Origin: Thioclava sp. GXIMD4216
Lineage (GTDB): Bacteria; Pseudomonadota; Alphaproteobacteria; Rhodobacterales; Rhodobacteraceae
Length of the DNA stretch: 64,000 bases
Direction: 5' to 3'
Assembly: GCF_037949285.1 (NCBI RefSeq)
Contig: NZ_CP149926.1
Coordinates: forward strand, 2,645,501 to 2,709,500
This document shows, piece by piece, positions 47,636 through 56,882 of the stretch. A program made the translations under genes and the position numbers. The notes under the pieces are model-generated. The model made no database searches. It was not told where the DNA came from and saw only the letters and a list, made by a program, of their open reading frames with translations. Position 1 is the first letter of the stretch; each line of letters starts with the position of its first letter.

Positions 47636-48394
47636 CTAGCCCATAAACGCCTTGCGCAGCAGATTGATGCCCGTCAGCAGCAACACAAACAGGGTCGCAC
47701 GCCGGAACAGCACCGCATTCAGCCGGTCATGCGCCCAGAATCCCAGCCACAGCCCAGCAAAAGACGGAATCACCAGAAGCGCCGACATCGGAAAGGTATG
47801 GGCATTCATCACTCCCGTCATCAGATGCGCGCCCGTCAGCATCACCCCGCCCGCAAAGAAGGACACGCCCATGATCCGCATGGCTTCGGTCTTCTCGACT
47901 TTCATCGACATCAGATAGGCAATCAGCGGCGGCCCCCAGATGCCGGAGATCCCGCCAAACAAGCCGCCCACAACGCTGGACCAGAACTCGAAGCGTTTCG
48001 CATGGCGGGTGTGCAAGCGTAGCCCGTAGCCCAGAATTTCCGACGCCGTGTAAAGGATGATCGGCACGCCCAACAGCGCATAGCCCAACGCCTTGGGCAG
48101 CACCGTGACGAAATTGGCGCTGATGGCGATACAGACCAGCAGCGTGACCAGATGCAGCCGGTATTGCACCGCCGTCTCCCAAGCCGCCCGCCAGCCCTGC
48201 CGCAACGCCTGCGCCACATTGGTGGCCGTCACCGGCAGGATCAAAAGCGCAAGCGCCGTATCTGCGTCGAAGATCGAGGCATAGGCCGAAAGCATGATCA
48301 TCGGCAACGCAAAGCCGATGGCACCTTTTACAAAGCCCGCAATCACCGCCACCCCGACGGCCACCGCAAGCTGCCAGATTTCCATCCCGAACAT
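47636..48394 (-). CDS. TauE/SafE family permease
   Basis: A 252-residue membrane protein with about eight helices in two repeats, as in TauE/SafE anion exporters. GFVKGAIGFALPMIML and GGLFGGISGIWGPPLIAYL are the paired signatures. The substrate may be a sulfonate, sulfite or another organic anion, which cannot be read here. The ATG at 48394 has GGAGG upstream. Divergent from mcd, 175 bases apart. Confidence 0.88.
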   Translation of the reverse strand: MFGMEIWQLAVAVGVAVIAGFVKGAIGFALPMIMLSAYASIFDADTALALLILPVTATNVAQALRQGWRAAWETAVQYRLHLVTLLVCIAISANFVTVLPKALGYALLGVPIILYTASEILGYGLRLHTRHAKRFEFWSSVVGGLFGGISGIWGPPLIAYLMSMKVEKTEAMRIMGVSFFAGGVMLTGAHLMTGVMNAHTFPMSALLVIPSFAGLWLGFWAHDRLNAVLFRRATLFVLLLTGINLLRKAFMG

Positions 48395-48514
48395 TGCACC
48401 CCTCCTCGCAATCTTGTGACCATGCTTACAGCCCGTAGAAGCGCTTGAATAGTCGAGACTATATTTTCCAAAGGGTAACATTGGATCAAATTGTAACTCT
48501 ATTTTGGTTTTTTA

Positions 48515-48531
48515 TTGCGCTGCGACTGCAA
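48515..48531. promoter_or_regulatory. TTGC-N9-GCAA motif upstream of mcd
   Basis: TTGC (48515-48518) and GCAA (48528-48531) form a small inverted repeat 39 bases before the mcd start. Short-chain acyl-CoA regulators of the PccR/RamB type bind TTTGCAA-like inverted repeats; the half-sites here are incomplete, so this is a weak candidate. Confidence 0.25.
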
Positions 48532-48569
48532 AAGGATTACAAGGAAGTCCACTCAGGGAGGACTGATTC

Positions 48570-50231
48570 ATGGCGCATGATGGGGCGGAGATGAGCATGA
48601 CTGGCATTCTGGCGGATCTGACGACAGTGACGGGGGCAACCCTGCCCGAGATCGCCACACTGGTCTCGCAGGCCAAAGAGGCGCTGCGCCACAAGGTAAC
48701 CGTTGACGGGCGCGTATCGGGTGCCGCACTGGAGGCGCACCAGTTTCAGGCGCATGCGCTGGCATGGCTGGCCACCTATGAGGAAAGCCTCAAACAGCTT
48801 CAGGCATGGGCGCTGCGTTCCAGCGAGAACGGTCTGGGTGTGATCGACAGTCTGCTGCTGCAGATCGGCTTTGGCGAATATCTCAACCAGATCGCGGGTG
48901 GCATCCCGATGAGCCAGGGCGAGATCGCGCGCCTGTCGGATCTGGAGATCAGCTGGACCCCGTCGGCAGAAGCCCGCGAACTGATGACCCGCGGCAACAG
49001 CCCCGAGGCCCGCCAGATGCTGGTTGCCGAGTTGCGCGAGCTGCAGGGCCGTTCGATCTTCGGCACCTCCGGTCTGGACGAAGAGCTGGAGATGGTGCGC
49101 GAGCAATTCTACCGCTACGCCGAGGAAAAGGTAAAACCCTTCGCCCATGAATGGCACCTGAAGGACGAGCTGATCCCGATGGAGACCATCGAGGAACTGG
49201 CCGAACTGGGCGTCTTCGGCCTGACCATCCCCGAGGAATATGGCGGCTTCGGCATGTCGAAGGCGGCGATGGCCGTGGTCACCGAAGAACTGTCACGCGG
49301 CTATATCGGCGTGGGCTCGCTGGGCACGCGCTCGGAAATCGCGGCAGAGCTGATCCTTTGCGGCGGCACCGAAGAGCAAAAGCAGAAATGGCTGCCCGGT
49401 CTGGCCTCGGGCGAGATCCTGTCCACAGCGGTCTTTACCGAACCGAACACCGGCTCGGATCTGGGGTCTTTGCGGACCCGCGCGGTGAAGGAGGGCGATG
49501 ACTGGGTGATCACCGGCAATAAGACATGGATCACCCATGCGCAGCGCACCCATGTGATGACGCTTCTGGCCCGCACCGATCCTTCGACCAGCGACTATAA
49601 GGGCCTGTCGATGTTTCTGGCCGAAAAGACGCCGGGCACCGATGACAACCCCTTCCCCACCGAGGGCATGACCGGCGGCGAGATCGAGGTCTTGGGCTAT
49701 CGCGGCATGAAGGAATACGAGCTTGGCTTCGACGGCTTCCGCGTGAAGGGCGAGAACCTTCTGGGCGGCGAGGAAGGCAAGGGCTTCAAGCAGCTGATGG
49801 AGACCTTCGAATCCGCGCGCATCCAGACGGCGGCCCGTGCCGTTGGCGTGGCGCAATCGGCCTGTGAGGTGGCGATGCAATATGCCATCGACCGCAAGCA
49901 GTTCGGCAAATCGCTGATCGAATTCCCGCGGGTGGCAGGCAAGCTGGCCATCATGGCGACCGAGACGATGATCGCCCGCCAGCTGACCTATTTCTCGGCT
50001 TGGGAAAAGGACCACGGCCACCGCTGCGACCTTGAGGCCGGCATGGCGAAACTGCTGGGCGCGCGCGTGGCATGGTCGGCCGCCGACAACGGGTTGCAGA
50101 TCCACGGCGGGAATGGTTTCGCGCTGGAATACCAGATCTCGCGCATCCTTTGTGACGCCCGCATCCTGAATATCTTCGAAGGTGCTGCCGAGATTCAGGC
50201 GCAGGTGATCGCCCGCCGCCTGCTAGGCTGA
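48570..50231 (+). CDS. mcd: (2S)-methylsuccinyl-CoA dehydrogenase
   Basis: A 553-residue acyl-CoA dehydrogenase with an extra N-terminal domain of about 150 residues; ordinary members are about 380. The catalytic part starts near 165 (EMVREQFYRYAEEKVKPF) and holds FTEPNTGSDLGSLRTRAV and the C-terminal QIHGGNGFALEYQISRILCD. The N-terminal extension and the IGFGEYLNQIAGGIPMSQ stretch match what is known of Mcd, which forms mesaconyl-CoA in the ethylmalonyl-CoA pathway of acetate assimilation. Electrons would go to EtfAB. GGGAGGA precedes the ATG. Confidence 0.85.
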   Translation: MAHDGAEMSMTGILADLTTVTGATLPEIATLVSQAKEALRHKVTVDGRVSGAALEAHQFQAHALAWLATYEESLKQLQAWALRSSENGLGVIDSLLLQIGFGEYLNQIAGGIPMSQGEIARLSDLEISWTPSAEARELMTRGNSPEARQMLVAELRELQGRSIFGTSGLDEELEMVREQFYRYAEEKVKPFAHEWHLKDELIPMETIEELAELGVFGLTIPEEYGGFGMSKAAMAVVTEELSRGYIGVGSLGTRSEIAAELILCGGTEEQKQKWLPGLASGEILSTAVFTEPNTGSDLGSLRTRAVKEGDDWVITGNKTWITHAQRTHVMTLLARTDPSTSDYKGLSMFLAEKTPGTDDNPFPTEGMTGGEIEVLGYRGMKEYELGFDGFRVKGENLLGGEEGKGFKQLMETFESARIQTAARAVGVAQSACEVAMQYAIDRKQFGKSLIEFPRVAGKLAIMATETMIARQLTYFSAWEKDHGHRCDLEAGMAKLLGARVAWSAADNGLQIHGGNGFALEYQISRILCDARILNIFEGAAEIQAQVIARRLLG

Positions 50232-50240
50232 TCTTGCGAC

Positions 50241-50265
50241 ATCGGGGCCTTCAGGCCCCGATTTT
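50241..50265 (+). terminator. Terminator after mcd
   Basis: A nine-bp perfect stem ATCGGGGCC/GGCCCCGAT (50241-50249 with 50254-50262), loop TTCA, followed by TTT. Confidence 0.85.
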
Positions 50266-50329
50266 CCCCGATTCTGATTGCATAGCCCCATGATCCGCGC
50301 AATCTGGGCGGAAACATTAGGGGGATGCG

Positions 50330-50833
50330 ATGATCCGTGACGCGCGTGCGAGTGATGCCGAAGATATTCTGGACATCTACAATGACGCGGTGCAGACCAC
50401 GACCGCCATCTGGAATGAGATTCTGGTGGATGCGGAGAACCGTCGCGCGTGGATTGCCGAGCGTCAGGCTGCGGGCTTTCCGGTCTTTGTGACCGAGCTG
50501 GACGGCAAGGTTATGGGCTATGCCAGCTATGGCCCCTATCGCCCCCATGACGGCTATGCGCTAAGCGTCGAACATTCGGTCTATGTGCACCCGTCGATGC
50601 GCGGGCGCGGGCTTGGGACGCCGCTGCTTGAGGCGGTGATCTCCCATGCGCGGGATGCGGGCAAACATGTGATGGTGGCGGCGATTTCCGAAGACAATCC
50701 CGGATCGATCAAGCTGCACGAACGGCTGGGCTTTGTTGAAACGGGCCGCATGCCGGAGGTAGGGCGCAAATTCGGACGCTGGCTCAATCTGGTGCTGCTG
50801 CAACTGAAGCTGGACGACCGTCCCGCGCCCTAA
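50330..50833 (+). CDS. GNAT acetyltransferase, phosphinothricin/methionine-sulfone type
   Basis: A 167-residue acetyltransferase of the Pat/MnaT branch. [28 protein letters not shown] and the acetyl-CoA loop [14 protein letters not shown] with [15 protein letters not shown] are typical. Relatives acetylate phosphinothricin, methionine sulfoximine or other amino acids; the natural substrate is not known. AGGGGGATGCG precedes the ATG. Its stop overlaps the end of recO. Confidence 0.87.
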   Translation: MIRDARASDAEDILDIYNDAVQTTTAIWNEILVDAENRRAWIAERQAAGFPVFVTELDGKVMGYASYGPYRPHDGYALSVEHSVYVHPSMRGRGLGTPLLEAVISHARDAGKHVMVAAISEDNPGSIKLHERLGFVETGRMPEVGRKFGRWLNLVLLQLKLDDRPAP

Positions 50834-51552
50834 AGCCGCGCGAGAGCCTCGACCAGACGCGCCCGTGCCGCAGGCAAAGGGCGGTTGCCCAAAGCAGGGG
50901 CCAGATGGGTGTTCAGGAAATAGCCCGTGAGCCCCAGCCCCTCTTCGACCTCAGCCAGCGAGGCAGGCCCCTGCCCCAACAGGAATTGCGGCAAGGGCAG
51001 AAGGCGCGGCGCCCAATCGCCCGCGCCTTTACGGCTCACCGCACGACCCGTTTTGGGGCTGACATAAGCCAGATCGTCAAAACTGCCGGTCACCGCACAG
51101 CGCGTCAGATCCAGCCCGTAGCCCAGATCCTCCAGAAGGGTCATTTCCCAGCGCAGGTAATCCAAAATCCAGCCCTCATGGGCCTGCCCGATCACATCGA
51201 ACAGCGGCTCGGAGCGATGATAAAGGGCGGGATGCGCCTCACGGTCGGGCAATGCGAAGGCCAGCAGAGCGCAGGTGGAATTCAGCCCCAGCAGCGCCAG
51301 CCTGTCCTGCATCGCCCCCGCACGCGATTTAAGCGGCTCGACGGTGAAGGCCCCAAGCTGATCGGCCAGACGCGCCCGCCACCGGACGGACACATGGCTT
51401 CCCGGTTGCAGATGCGCTGCCATCTTGCGCGAGGCCCCGCCCCGCACGATGCCCGCATGGCGGCCATGGGTTTCGGTGAATACCTCGATCAGGCGCGAGG
51501 TCTCGCCCTGCGGACGGCTGGTCAGGATGGTGCCTTGGTCAACCCAATCCAT
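50830..51552 (-). CDS. recO: DNA repair protein RecO
   Basis: RecO (240 residues) loads RecA with RecF/RecR in gap repair. The N-terminal OB fold starts [31 protein letters not shown] sequence (1-27) and the helical C-terminal domain has [22 protein letters not shown]. The four-cysteine zinc site of some RecO proteins is not evident. Last gene of the minus-strand era block. Confidence 0.93.
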   Translation of the reverse strand: MDWVDQGTILTSRPQGETSRLIEVFTETHGRHAGIVRGGASRKMAAHLQPGSHVSVRWRARLADQLGAFTVEPLKSRAGAMQDRLALLGLNSTCALLAFALPDREAHPALYHRSEPLFDVIGQAHEGWILDYLRWEMTLLEDLGYGLDLTRCAVTGSFDDLAYVSPKTGRAVSRKGAGDWAPRLLPLPQFLLGQGPASLAEVEEGLGLTGYFLNTHLAPALGNRPLPAARARLVEALARL

Positions 51553-51553
51553 C

Positions 51554-51880
51554 TCAATCCATCAAACCGTCTTCGTCCAGAAGGGTCACGCCCTCGCGGC
51601 TTTCGATCTCGATCACCCAAAGGTCGCGGTCAAAGCTGCGCTGTTTGCGGATCGAGGCATCAACATCGGCCTCCGGCCCCGCCACTAACGACATCCATTT
51701 GCGCGCACCGGTCATCAGATCAAAACTGCGCTGAAAAGCTTCGGCAGTGCCATCGAGGCGGGCGCATTTCACCAGCACCGCGCCCGAGGCATCATTGCCA
51801 TGCGCTGTCACATAGGCCGGAATATTCGCAAGTTCGAGCCGTTTGAGATAGGCCTTCACCCAGAATTCCGCCGTCAGCAT
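51554..51880 (-). CDS. DUF1491 family protein
   Basis: A 108-residue protein of the alphaproteobacterial DUF1491 family ([20 protein letters not shown], then [12 protein letters not shown] and [15 protein letters not shown]). Function is unknown. The ATG at 51880 shares one base with the era stop (TGATG); recO follows after one base, so the three genes are tightly linked. Confidence 0.88.
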   Translation of the reverse strand: MLTAEFWVKAYLKRLELANIPAYVTAHGNDASGAVLVKCARLDGTAEAFQRSFDLMTGARKWMSLVAGPEADVDASIRKQRSFDRDLWVIEIESREGVTLLDEDGLMD

Positions 51881-52791
51881 CAATCGCCGTCCTTGAAATC
51901 CAGACCCATCTCGGAATAGCGGTCACGCTCTTCCAGCCAGTTCGGACGCACCTTCACCTGCAAGAACAGATGCACGGTCTTGCCAAGGAATTCGCAAAGA
52001 TCGGCGCGGGCCGCGGTGGATACGCCCTTGATCGTTTCGCCACCCTTGCCCAGCACGATGCCCTTATGGCCATCGCGCGCGACATAGATCACCTGATCGA
52101 TACGGGTGGTGCCATCCTCGCGGTCGGTCCAGTGCTCGGTCTCGACGGTCAGCTGATAGGGCAGCTCCTCATGCAGACGCAGGGTCAGCTTCTCGCGGGT
52201 AATCTCGGCGGCGATCATGCGCATCGGCAGATCGGCGATCTGGTCTTCGGGATAGAGCCACGGACCGCTAGGCACCTCGCCTGCCAGCCATTCGCGCAGG
52301 TCTTCTACGCCATGACCGCGCTCGGCAGAGATCATGAAGGTCTTCACGAAGGGGAAAGCGTCGTTCAGCTTCTGGGTCAGCGCCAGAAGATCCTCGGATT
52401 TCACCTTATCGATCTTGTTGATCGCAAGTGCCACCGGCTGGTCGCCGCCGCGTTCCTTCAGCGCCTCGATGATCGCCTCGACACCGCCGGTCAAACCGCG
52501 ATGGGCCTCAACCAGCAGAACCACCACATCGGCATCTGCGGCCCCACCCCAAGCGGCCTTCACCATCGCGCGGTCCAGACGACGGCGCGGGCGGAAGATA
52601 CCGGGGGTATCCACGAAGACGATCTGGCTTTGGCCAGCCATCGCCACACCACGGATACGGGCGCGGGTGGTCTGCACCTTATGCGTGACGATCGACACTT
52701 TCGCGCCCACCATCCGGTTCAGCAGCGTCGATTTACCGGCATTGGGCTCGCCGATCAGGGCGACAAAGCCTGCGCGGGTCTCTTCGGTCAT
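51880..52791 (-). CDS. era: GTPase Era
   Basis: Era (303 residues) binds 16S rRNA near its 3-prime end during 30S maturation. G1 is GEPNAGKST (14-22), DTPG and NKIDK follow, and the KH RNA-binding domain ends the protein ([18 protein letters not shown]). Its start overlaps the rnc stop (ATGA). Confidence 0.97.
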   Translation of the reverse strand: MTEETRAGFVALIGEPNAGKSTLLNRMVGAKVSIVTHKVQTTRARIRGVAMAGQSQIVFVDTPGIFRPRRRLDRAMVKAAWGGAADADVVVLLVEAHRGLTGGVEAIIEALKERGGDQPVALAINKIDKVKSEDLLALTQKLNDAFPFVKTFMISAERGHGVEDLREWLAGEVPSGPWLYPEDQIADLPMRMIAAEITREKLTLRLHEELPYQLTVETEHWTDREDGTTRIDQVIYVARDGHKGIVLGKGGETIKGVSTAARADLCEFLGKTVHLFLQVKVRPNWLEERDRYSEMGLDFKDGD

Positions 52792-53474
52792 GCTTTTTTC
52801 TCCATCCGGTCGAGCAGGGCTCGGGCTGCGGCCTGTTCGGCCTGACGTTTTGCGCGGGCCTTGGCACGGGCGGTTTCGCCATTTTCAAGTTGCGCTTCGA
52901 TCTCGAAGACAGGGGCATGGTCCGGCCCGTCGCGCGAGATGGTCACATATTTCGGCGGGGCAAGATGGCGGGCCTGCGCCCATTCCTGCAGGGATGTCTT
53001 GGCATCGCGGCTATCGGCATCCACGGATTCGACCCGCTCGCCCCAAAGGCGCAGCACCAGATCGCGGGCGACCTCGAAACCGGCATCCAGATAGACGGCG
53101 GCAATCACCGCCTCCATCGCATCGGCCAGAAGCGCCTCCTTGCGGCGGCCTCCGGTCATCATTTCCGACCGCCCCAGCTTCAGCACCGCCCCCAGATCGA
53201 TTTCGCGCGCGACCTCGGCACAGGCTTCCTTGCGCACCAGTGCGTTGAAACGCGGCGCAAGCTGGCCTTCGGTCGCGGCCTTATCGGCAGAAAACAGCGC
53301 CTCGGCCATCGTCAGCCCCAAAACGCGGTCGCCCAGAAACTCGAGCCGCTGGTTATCGGGGCGGGTCTTGGTCGAGATCGACGCATGGGTCAATGCACGA
53401 ATGATCAGCTCGGGCTTATCAAACTGATGCCCGAGCCTCTCCATGAAGTCTGTGATGTCGCTTGAGAGTTTCAC
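52788..53474 (-). CDS. rnc: Ribonuclease III
   Basis: RNase III (228 residues) cuts double-stranded RNA, including rRNA precursors. The catalytic signature [14 protein letters not shown] lies at 41-54 and a double-stranded-RNA-binding domain starts near 153. It starts with GTG at 53474, overlapping the lepB stop (GTGA). Confidence 0.96.
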   Translation of the reverse strand: MKLSSDITDFMERLGHQFDKPELIIRALTHASISTKTRPDNQRLEFLGDRVLGLTMAEALFSADKAATEGQLAPRFNALVRKEACAEVAREIDLGAVLKLGRSEMMTGGRRKEALLADAMEAVIAAVYLDAGFEVARDLVLRLWGERVESVDADSRDAKTSLQEWAQARHLAPPKYVTISRDGPDHAPVFEIEAQLENGETARAKARAKRQAEQAAARALLDRMEKKA

Positions 53475-54259
53475 TCGATTGCCTTGAAGAAACGATCCGG
53501 ACGCCAGGTCCAGAAGAAGAAGAGCGACCGCCCTGCCGAAGAGAACATGATCCGGTCGGCACGGCCCACCAGATATTCTGCCGGCACGAAGCCCACGCCA
53601 CCGGCGCGCAGCGGCACACGGCTGTCTTCGGAGTTGTCGCGGTTATCCCCCATGAAGAAATACTCGCCTTCGGGGACGGTGAAGACTTCGGTATTATCCA
53701 AGAAGCCCTGATCTGTGATATTGAGAATGTCATGGGTCACGCCATTGGGCAGCGTCTCGCGCTGGCGCTCTTTGACACAGGTGCCCCCCTGCCCGACCGG
53801 ATCATTCGCGCAGCGCGGCACCAGACCTTGCGGGCCCTGCTGTTCCTTGATCTCGGTGAAATCGGGTGCATTCTCCAGTTTGACGGCCTTATCGTTGATA
53901 TAGAGCACACCTTCGCGCACCTGGATACGGTCTCCCGGCAGGCCGATCACCCGCTTGATGAAATCGACCCCCTTGGTCGGATGACGGAACACCACCACAT
54001 CGCCGCGCTTGGGATCATGCGCCAGAATGCGCCCCGAAATCGGGCAGGCCGCGAAGGGGCAGGAATAGCGCGAATAGCCATAGGCCATCTTGTTCACGAA
54101 AAGGAAATCGCCGATCAGTAGCGTATCCTTCATGGACCCCGACGGAATCCAGAACGGCTGGAAGAAGAGCGTGCGGAACACGCCCGCAATGAGCAGGGCC
54201 CAGAAAACCGTCTTGATCGTCTCGATGATACCGTTCTGGGACTTCGTCTTGTCTGCCAT
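53471..54259 (-). CDS. lepB: Signal peptidase I
   Basis: LepB (262 residues) cleaves signal peptides at the outer face of the inner membrane. One N-terminal helix (about 14-34), the catalytic Ser42 in [10 protein letters not shown] and Lys102 in [12 protein letters not shown] are in place; [11 protein letters not shown] is the conserved box E. The start at 54259 ([10 protein letters not shown]) suits the family; upstream in-frame codons add an unlikely 42-residue extension. Co-directional with rnc and acpS. Confidence 0.95.
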   Translation of the reverse strand: MADKTKSQNGIIETIKTVFWALLIAGVFRTLFFQPFWIPSGSMKDTLLIGDFLFVNKMAYGYSRYSCPFAACPISGRILAHDPKRGDVVVFRHPTKGVDFIKRVIGLPGDRIQVREGVLYINDKAVKLENAPDFTEIKEQQGPQGLVPRCANDPVGQGGTCVKERQRETLPNGVTHDILNITDQGFLDNTEVFTVPEGEYFFMGDNRDNSEDSRVPLRAGGVGFVPAEYLVGRADRIMFSSAGRSLFFFWTWRPDRFFKAIE

Positions 54260-54315
54260 TCGGGGCTTGCTCCTTTGTGGGTTGCGCCCTTCCTTCGCGC
54301 GATGCGCGCGCGCTG

Positions 54316-54741
54316 TCAAGAAAGGCCAGCACCGGAAGGGGTGGAAAGAGGCCGTGCCTCGATCACAACAAAGGCTTGCGTCCAAGGATGATCATCCGTC
54401 AATGTCACATGGATCACTGCCTCGTGACCGGCAGGCGTGATCTGCAAAAGCCGTTCGGCGGCCCAGCCGGTCAGTTCCATCACGGGCTGGCCGGTGGTCA
54501 GGTTTGTCACCGCCATATCCTTCCACGAAATTCCCATGCGCAAGCCCGTGCCAAGCGCCTTGGAACAGGCCTCTTTCGCGGCCCAGCGTTTGGCATAGGT
54601 GCCCGCCACATCCGCCCGCGCATCGGCCTTGGCCTGCTCTACCGGCGTAAAAACGCGATTGCGGAACCGGTCCCCGAAACGGTCGAGCGTATTCTGGATA
54701 CGCTCGATATTGGCCAGATCGCTGCCGATGCCGATAATCAT
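54316..54741 (-). CDS. acpS: Holo-[acyl-carrier-protein] synthase
   Basis: AcpS (141 residues) transfers phosphopantetheine from CoA to acyl carrier protein. [12 protein letters not shown] holds the metal-binding Asp8, and [15 protein letters not shown] holds the conserved Glu. Complete. The start overlaps the upstream membrane protein stop (ATGA). Confidence 0.95.
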   Translation of the reverse strand: MIIGIGSDLANIERIQNTLDRFGDRFRNRVFTPVEQAKADARADVAGTYAKRWAAKEACSKALGTGLRMGISWKDMAVTNLTTGQPVMELTGWAAERLLQITPAGHEAVIHVTLTDDHPWTQAFVVIEARPLSTPSGAGLS

Positions 54742-55193
54742 GCCTTCGCCTGTCTCTTGGCCAGCTTCTGCGCCTTTTTCTCCATCGCTTTCAGATAGTT
54801 CTTCGCACTGGTGCTAAAGAAGAAGCGCGAGATGAGAACCACCAGCAGAAACGTCAGCCCGAAAATGATCGCCAGAAACAACGGCAGTTGCCCAGCAGAA
54901 ACGCCCGCCTGTGCCCCGGGCAGGAAAAACCATGCCAGCGTGCCCAGCCCCAGTTCGACAAGCGCCACCAGAACGAAGGCCTTCAGTGCAAAACCCCACG
55001 CCTCGCCCGCACGGGGACTGCGCTGATATTTACGCGCAAAGCCCTGCCCCTCGACCATCGCGGCGACCAGGATCGGCACCGCACCGAAAGCCGCCCCCGA
55101 AAGCGGCACACCAGCCGTCCGAAGCACCGCAAGCAGCACCGAGGCCAGAACCGACACGCCCACAAAACAGGCAAGGTAACGTAGATAATTCAT
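54738..55193 (-). CDS. Small integral membrane protein (ABZJ_00895-like)
   Basis: A 151-residue protein with four predicted helices (about 4-24, 30-48, 70-92, 103-125) and a Lys-rich cytoplasmic tail. [22 protein letters not shown] resembles the ABZJ_00895 family. Function unknown. It lies between pdxJ and acpS and is translationally coupled to acpS. Confidence 0.7.
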   Translation of the reverse strand: MNYLRYLACFVGVSVLASVLLAVLRTAGVPLSGAAFGAVPILVAAMVEGQGFARKYQRSPRAGEAWGFALKAFVLVALVELGLGTLAWFFLPGAQAGVSAGQLPLFLAIIFGLTFLLVVLISRFFFSTSAKNYLKAMEKKAQKLAKRQAKA

Positions 55194-55217
55194 TGAATGA
55201 TTTCCGCAAAAACTCGT

Positions 55218-55961
55218 TTATCCGCGCGCCGCATCCATCAGGTGGCGCATATGTTCAACGGCGGGACGTAGCCCGAGAAACACCGCTTCGGCAATAAGGA
55301 AATGACCGATATTCAGTTCGCGGATCTGCTTGATCGCGGCCACCGGCGAAACCGTGTCATAGGTCAGCCCGTGGCCAGCATGAACCTCCAGGCCCAGCTC
55401 GGCCGCATAGGCCGCCCCTGCCGCCAGCGCCTCCAGCTCGGCATCGCGTTCGTCAAAGCGGCCCGCGAAATGCATATCGCAGTAATGGCCCGTATGCAGC
55501 TCGATCACCTGCGCGCCGATGCGGGCCGAAGCCTCGATCTGGGCGGGTTCGTGGCCGATAAACATCGACACACGGATCCCCGCATCGACCAGCGGCTTCA
55601 CATATTCCGTCAGCCGCGCCTGATCCGCGGCCACATCCAGCCCGCCCTCGGTGGTGACCTCTTCGCGCTTTTCGGGCACAATGCAGCAGGCATGCGGGAT
55701 ATGGCGCAGCGCGATCGCCTGCATCTCGGGTGTGGGGGCCATTTCGAAATTCAGCGGCGTGCTCAGTTCGGCCCGCAAAGCTTCGATATCACTGTCGCGG
55801 ATGTGGCGACGGTCTTCGCGCAGATGTGCCGTAATCCCGTCGGCCCCCGCCGCTTCCGCCAGCTTCGCCGCCCGCACCGGGCTGGGATAGGACGATCCAC
55901 GCGCGTTACGGATTGTAGCGACGTGATCGATATTCACGCCAAGACGTAGTTTCTTCGACAT
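55218..55961 (-). CDS. pdxJ: Pyridoxine 5'-phosphate synthase
   Basis: PdxJ (247 residues) makes pyridoxine phosphate from deoxyxylulose phosphate and aminoacetone phosphate. [28 protein letters not shown] and [12 protein letters not shown] carry the active-site residues. The start at 55961 ([10 protein letters not shown]) matches the family. Confidence 0.96.
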   Translation of the reverse strand: MSKKLRLGVNIDHVATIRNARGSSYPSPVRAAKLAEAAGADGITAHLREDRRHIRDSDIEALRAELSTPLNFEMAPTPEMQAIALRHIPHACCIVPEKREEVTTEGGLDVAADQARLTEYVKPLVDAGIRVSMFIGHEPAQIEASARIGAQVIELHTGHYCDMHFAGRFDERDAELEALAAGAAYAAELGLEVHAGHGLTYDTVSPVAAIKQIRELNIGHFLIAEAVFLGLRPAVEHMRHLMDAARG

Positions 55962-56047
55962 TTCAGGGCCAACCTTCAAGGCAATCATCCGGCACAGAGT
56001 ATGGCGTGTCTATGCGCCAGATTGAACCCCAATCTGACATGGGCCGA

Positions 56048-56785
56048 TCAGCCCTCGTGCTTGGCAGCCGTGTCATTCGTGCGCCCTGCGACACGCCGTT
56101 CACTGCGTTCGCGCGAGCGCGCCGCCAGTTTCGCACGCGCCTGCTCAAGGCGTTCTTTCAGCTTGGCGCGGCGGCGGTTCTGATAGGCCGAAATAAACGG
56201 CAGGGTGACGTAATACATGACCACCGCCGCAATCAGCCCCGGCAACAGCCCGCCAACCAGATAGGGCAGCCAGACATCGGAGAAAAACTGGTGCAACCCG
56301 CCCCATTCCGGTCGCGCAGGTGTAAACAGCGCCCAGAAGTTATGCACCAGATCATGGCCTGCCCTCGCGAAAACCTCGCCCAGCGTGCTGGCCGCCTGTG
56401 GATCGGGGGTCAGGATAGAGCCGCCCTGCCCCAAAGCCTGACGCGGACGGTCCTGCCCGAGAATCAGCCGCCCGAATTGCGTCGAGAAAACCGCGATGAT
56501 CGGGAAGGTCAGAGGATTGCCGAAAAACGTCCCCAGAATGGAGGCGATCATATTGCCGCGCAGCAGCCACGCAATGGCAGCCGCCCCAAAGAAATGCAGC
56601 CCGAAAAACGGCGTAAACGAGATGAAAACACCTGCCGCAATCCCGCGGGCAATGCGCTGGGGACGGTCGGGAAGACGGTTTATGCGGTGCTTGACATACT
56701 GGAACGCACGGGACCATCCCGTGCGCGGCCACAAAGCATCCCGCGCGGCGATCAGGATCGGTTTTTTCTCACGCCGCTTGAACAC
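56048..56785 (-). CDS. DUF2062 membrane protein
   Basis: A 245-residue membrane protein with the DUF2062 core (IARGIAAGVFISFTPFFGLH, FFGNPLTFPIIAVFS) and a basic C-terminal helix. I chose the GTG at 56785, giving MFKRREKKP-like N-terminus with AGGAAG upstream, because relatives begin there; a GTG at 56833 would add 16 residues. Function unknown. It lies between spoT and pdxJ, as in other Rhodobacterales. Confidence 0.75.
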   Translation of the reverse strand: MFKRREKKPILIAARDALWPRTGWSRAFQYVKHRINRLPDRPQRIARGIAAGVFISFTPFFGLHFFGAAAIAWLLRGNMIASILGTFFGNPLTFPIIAVFSTQFGRLILGQDRPRQALGQGGSILTPDPQAASTLGEVFARAGHDLVHNFWALFTPARPEWGGLHQFFSDVWLPYLVGGLLPGLIAAVVMYYVTLPFISAYQNRRRAKLKERLEQARAKLAARSRERSERRVAGRTNDTAAKHEG

Positions 56786-56882
56786 GTCTGAAATACTTCC
56801 TTCTATCCGCAAGGAAACGCCCGATGCGGACACTCATGACCCCATGAACGCCTTCTTATAGGTAAGACGCAACCGCCAATCG

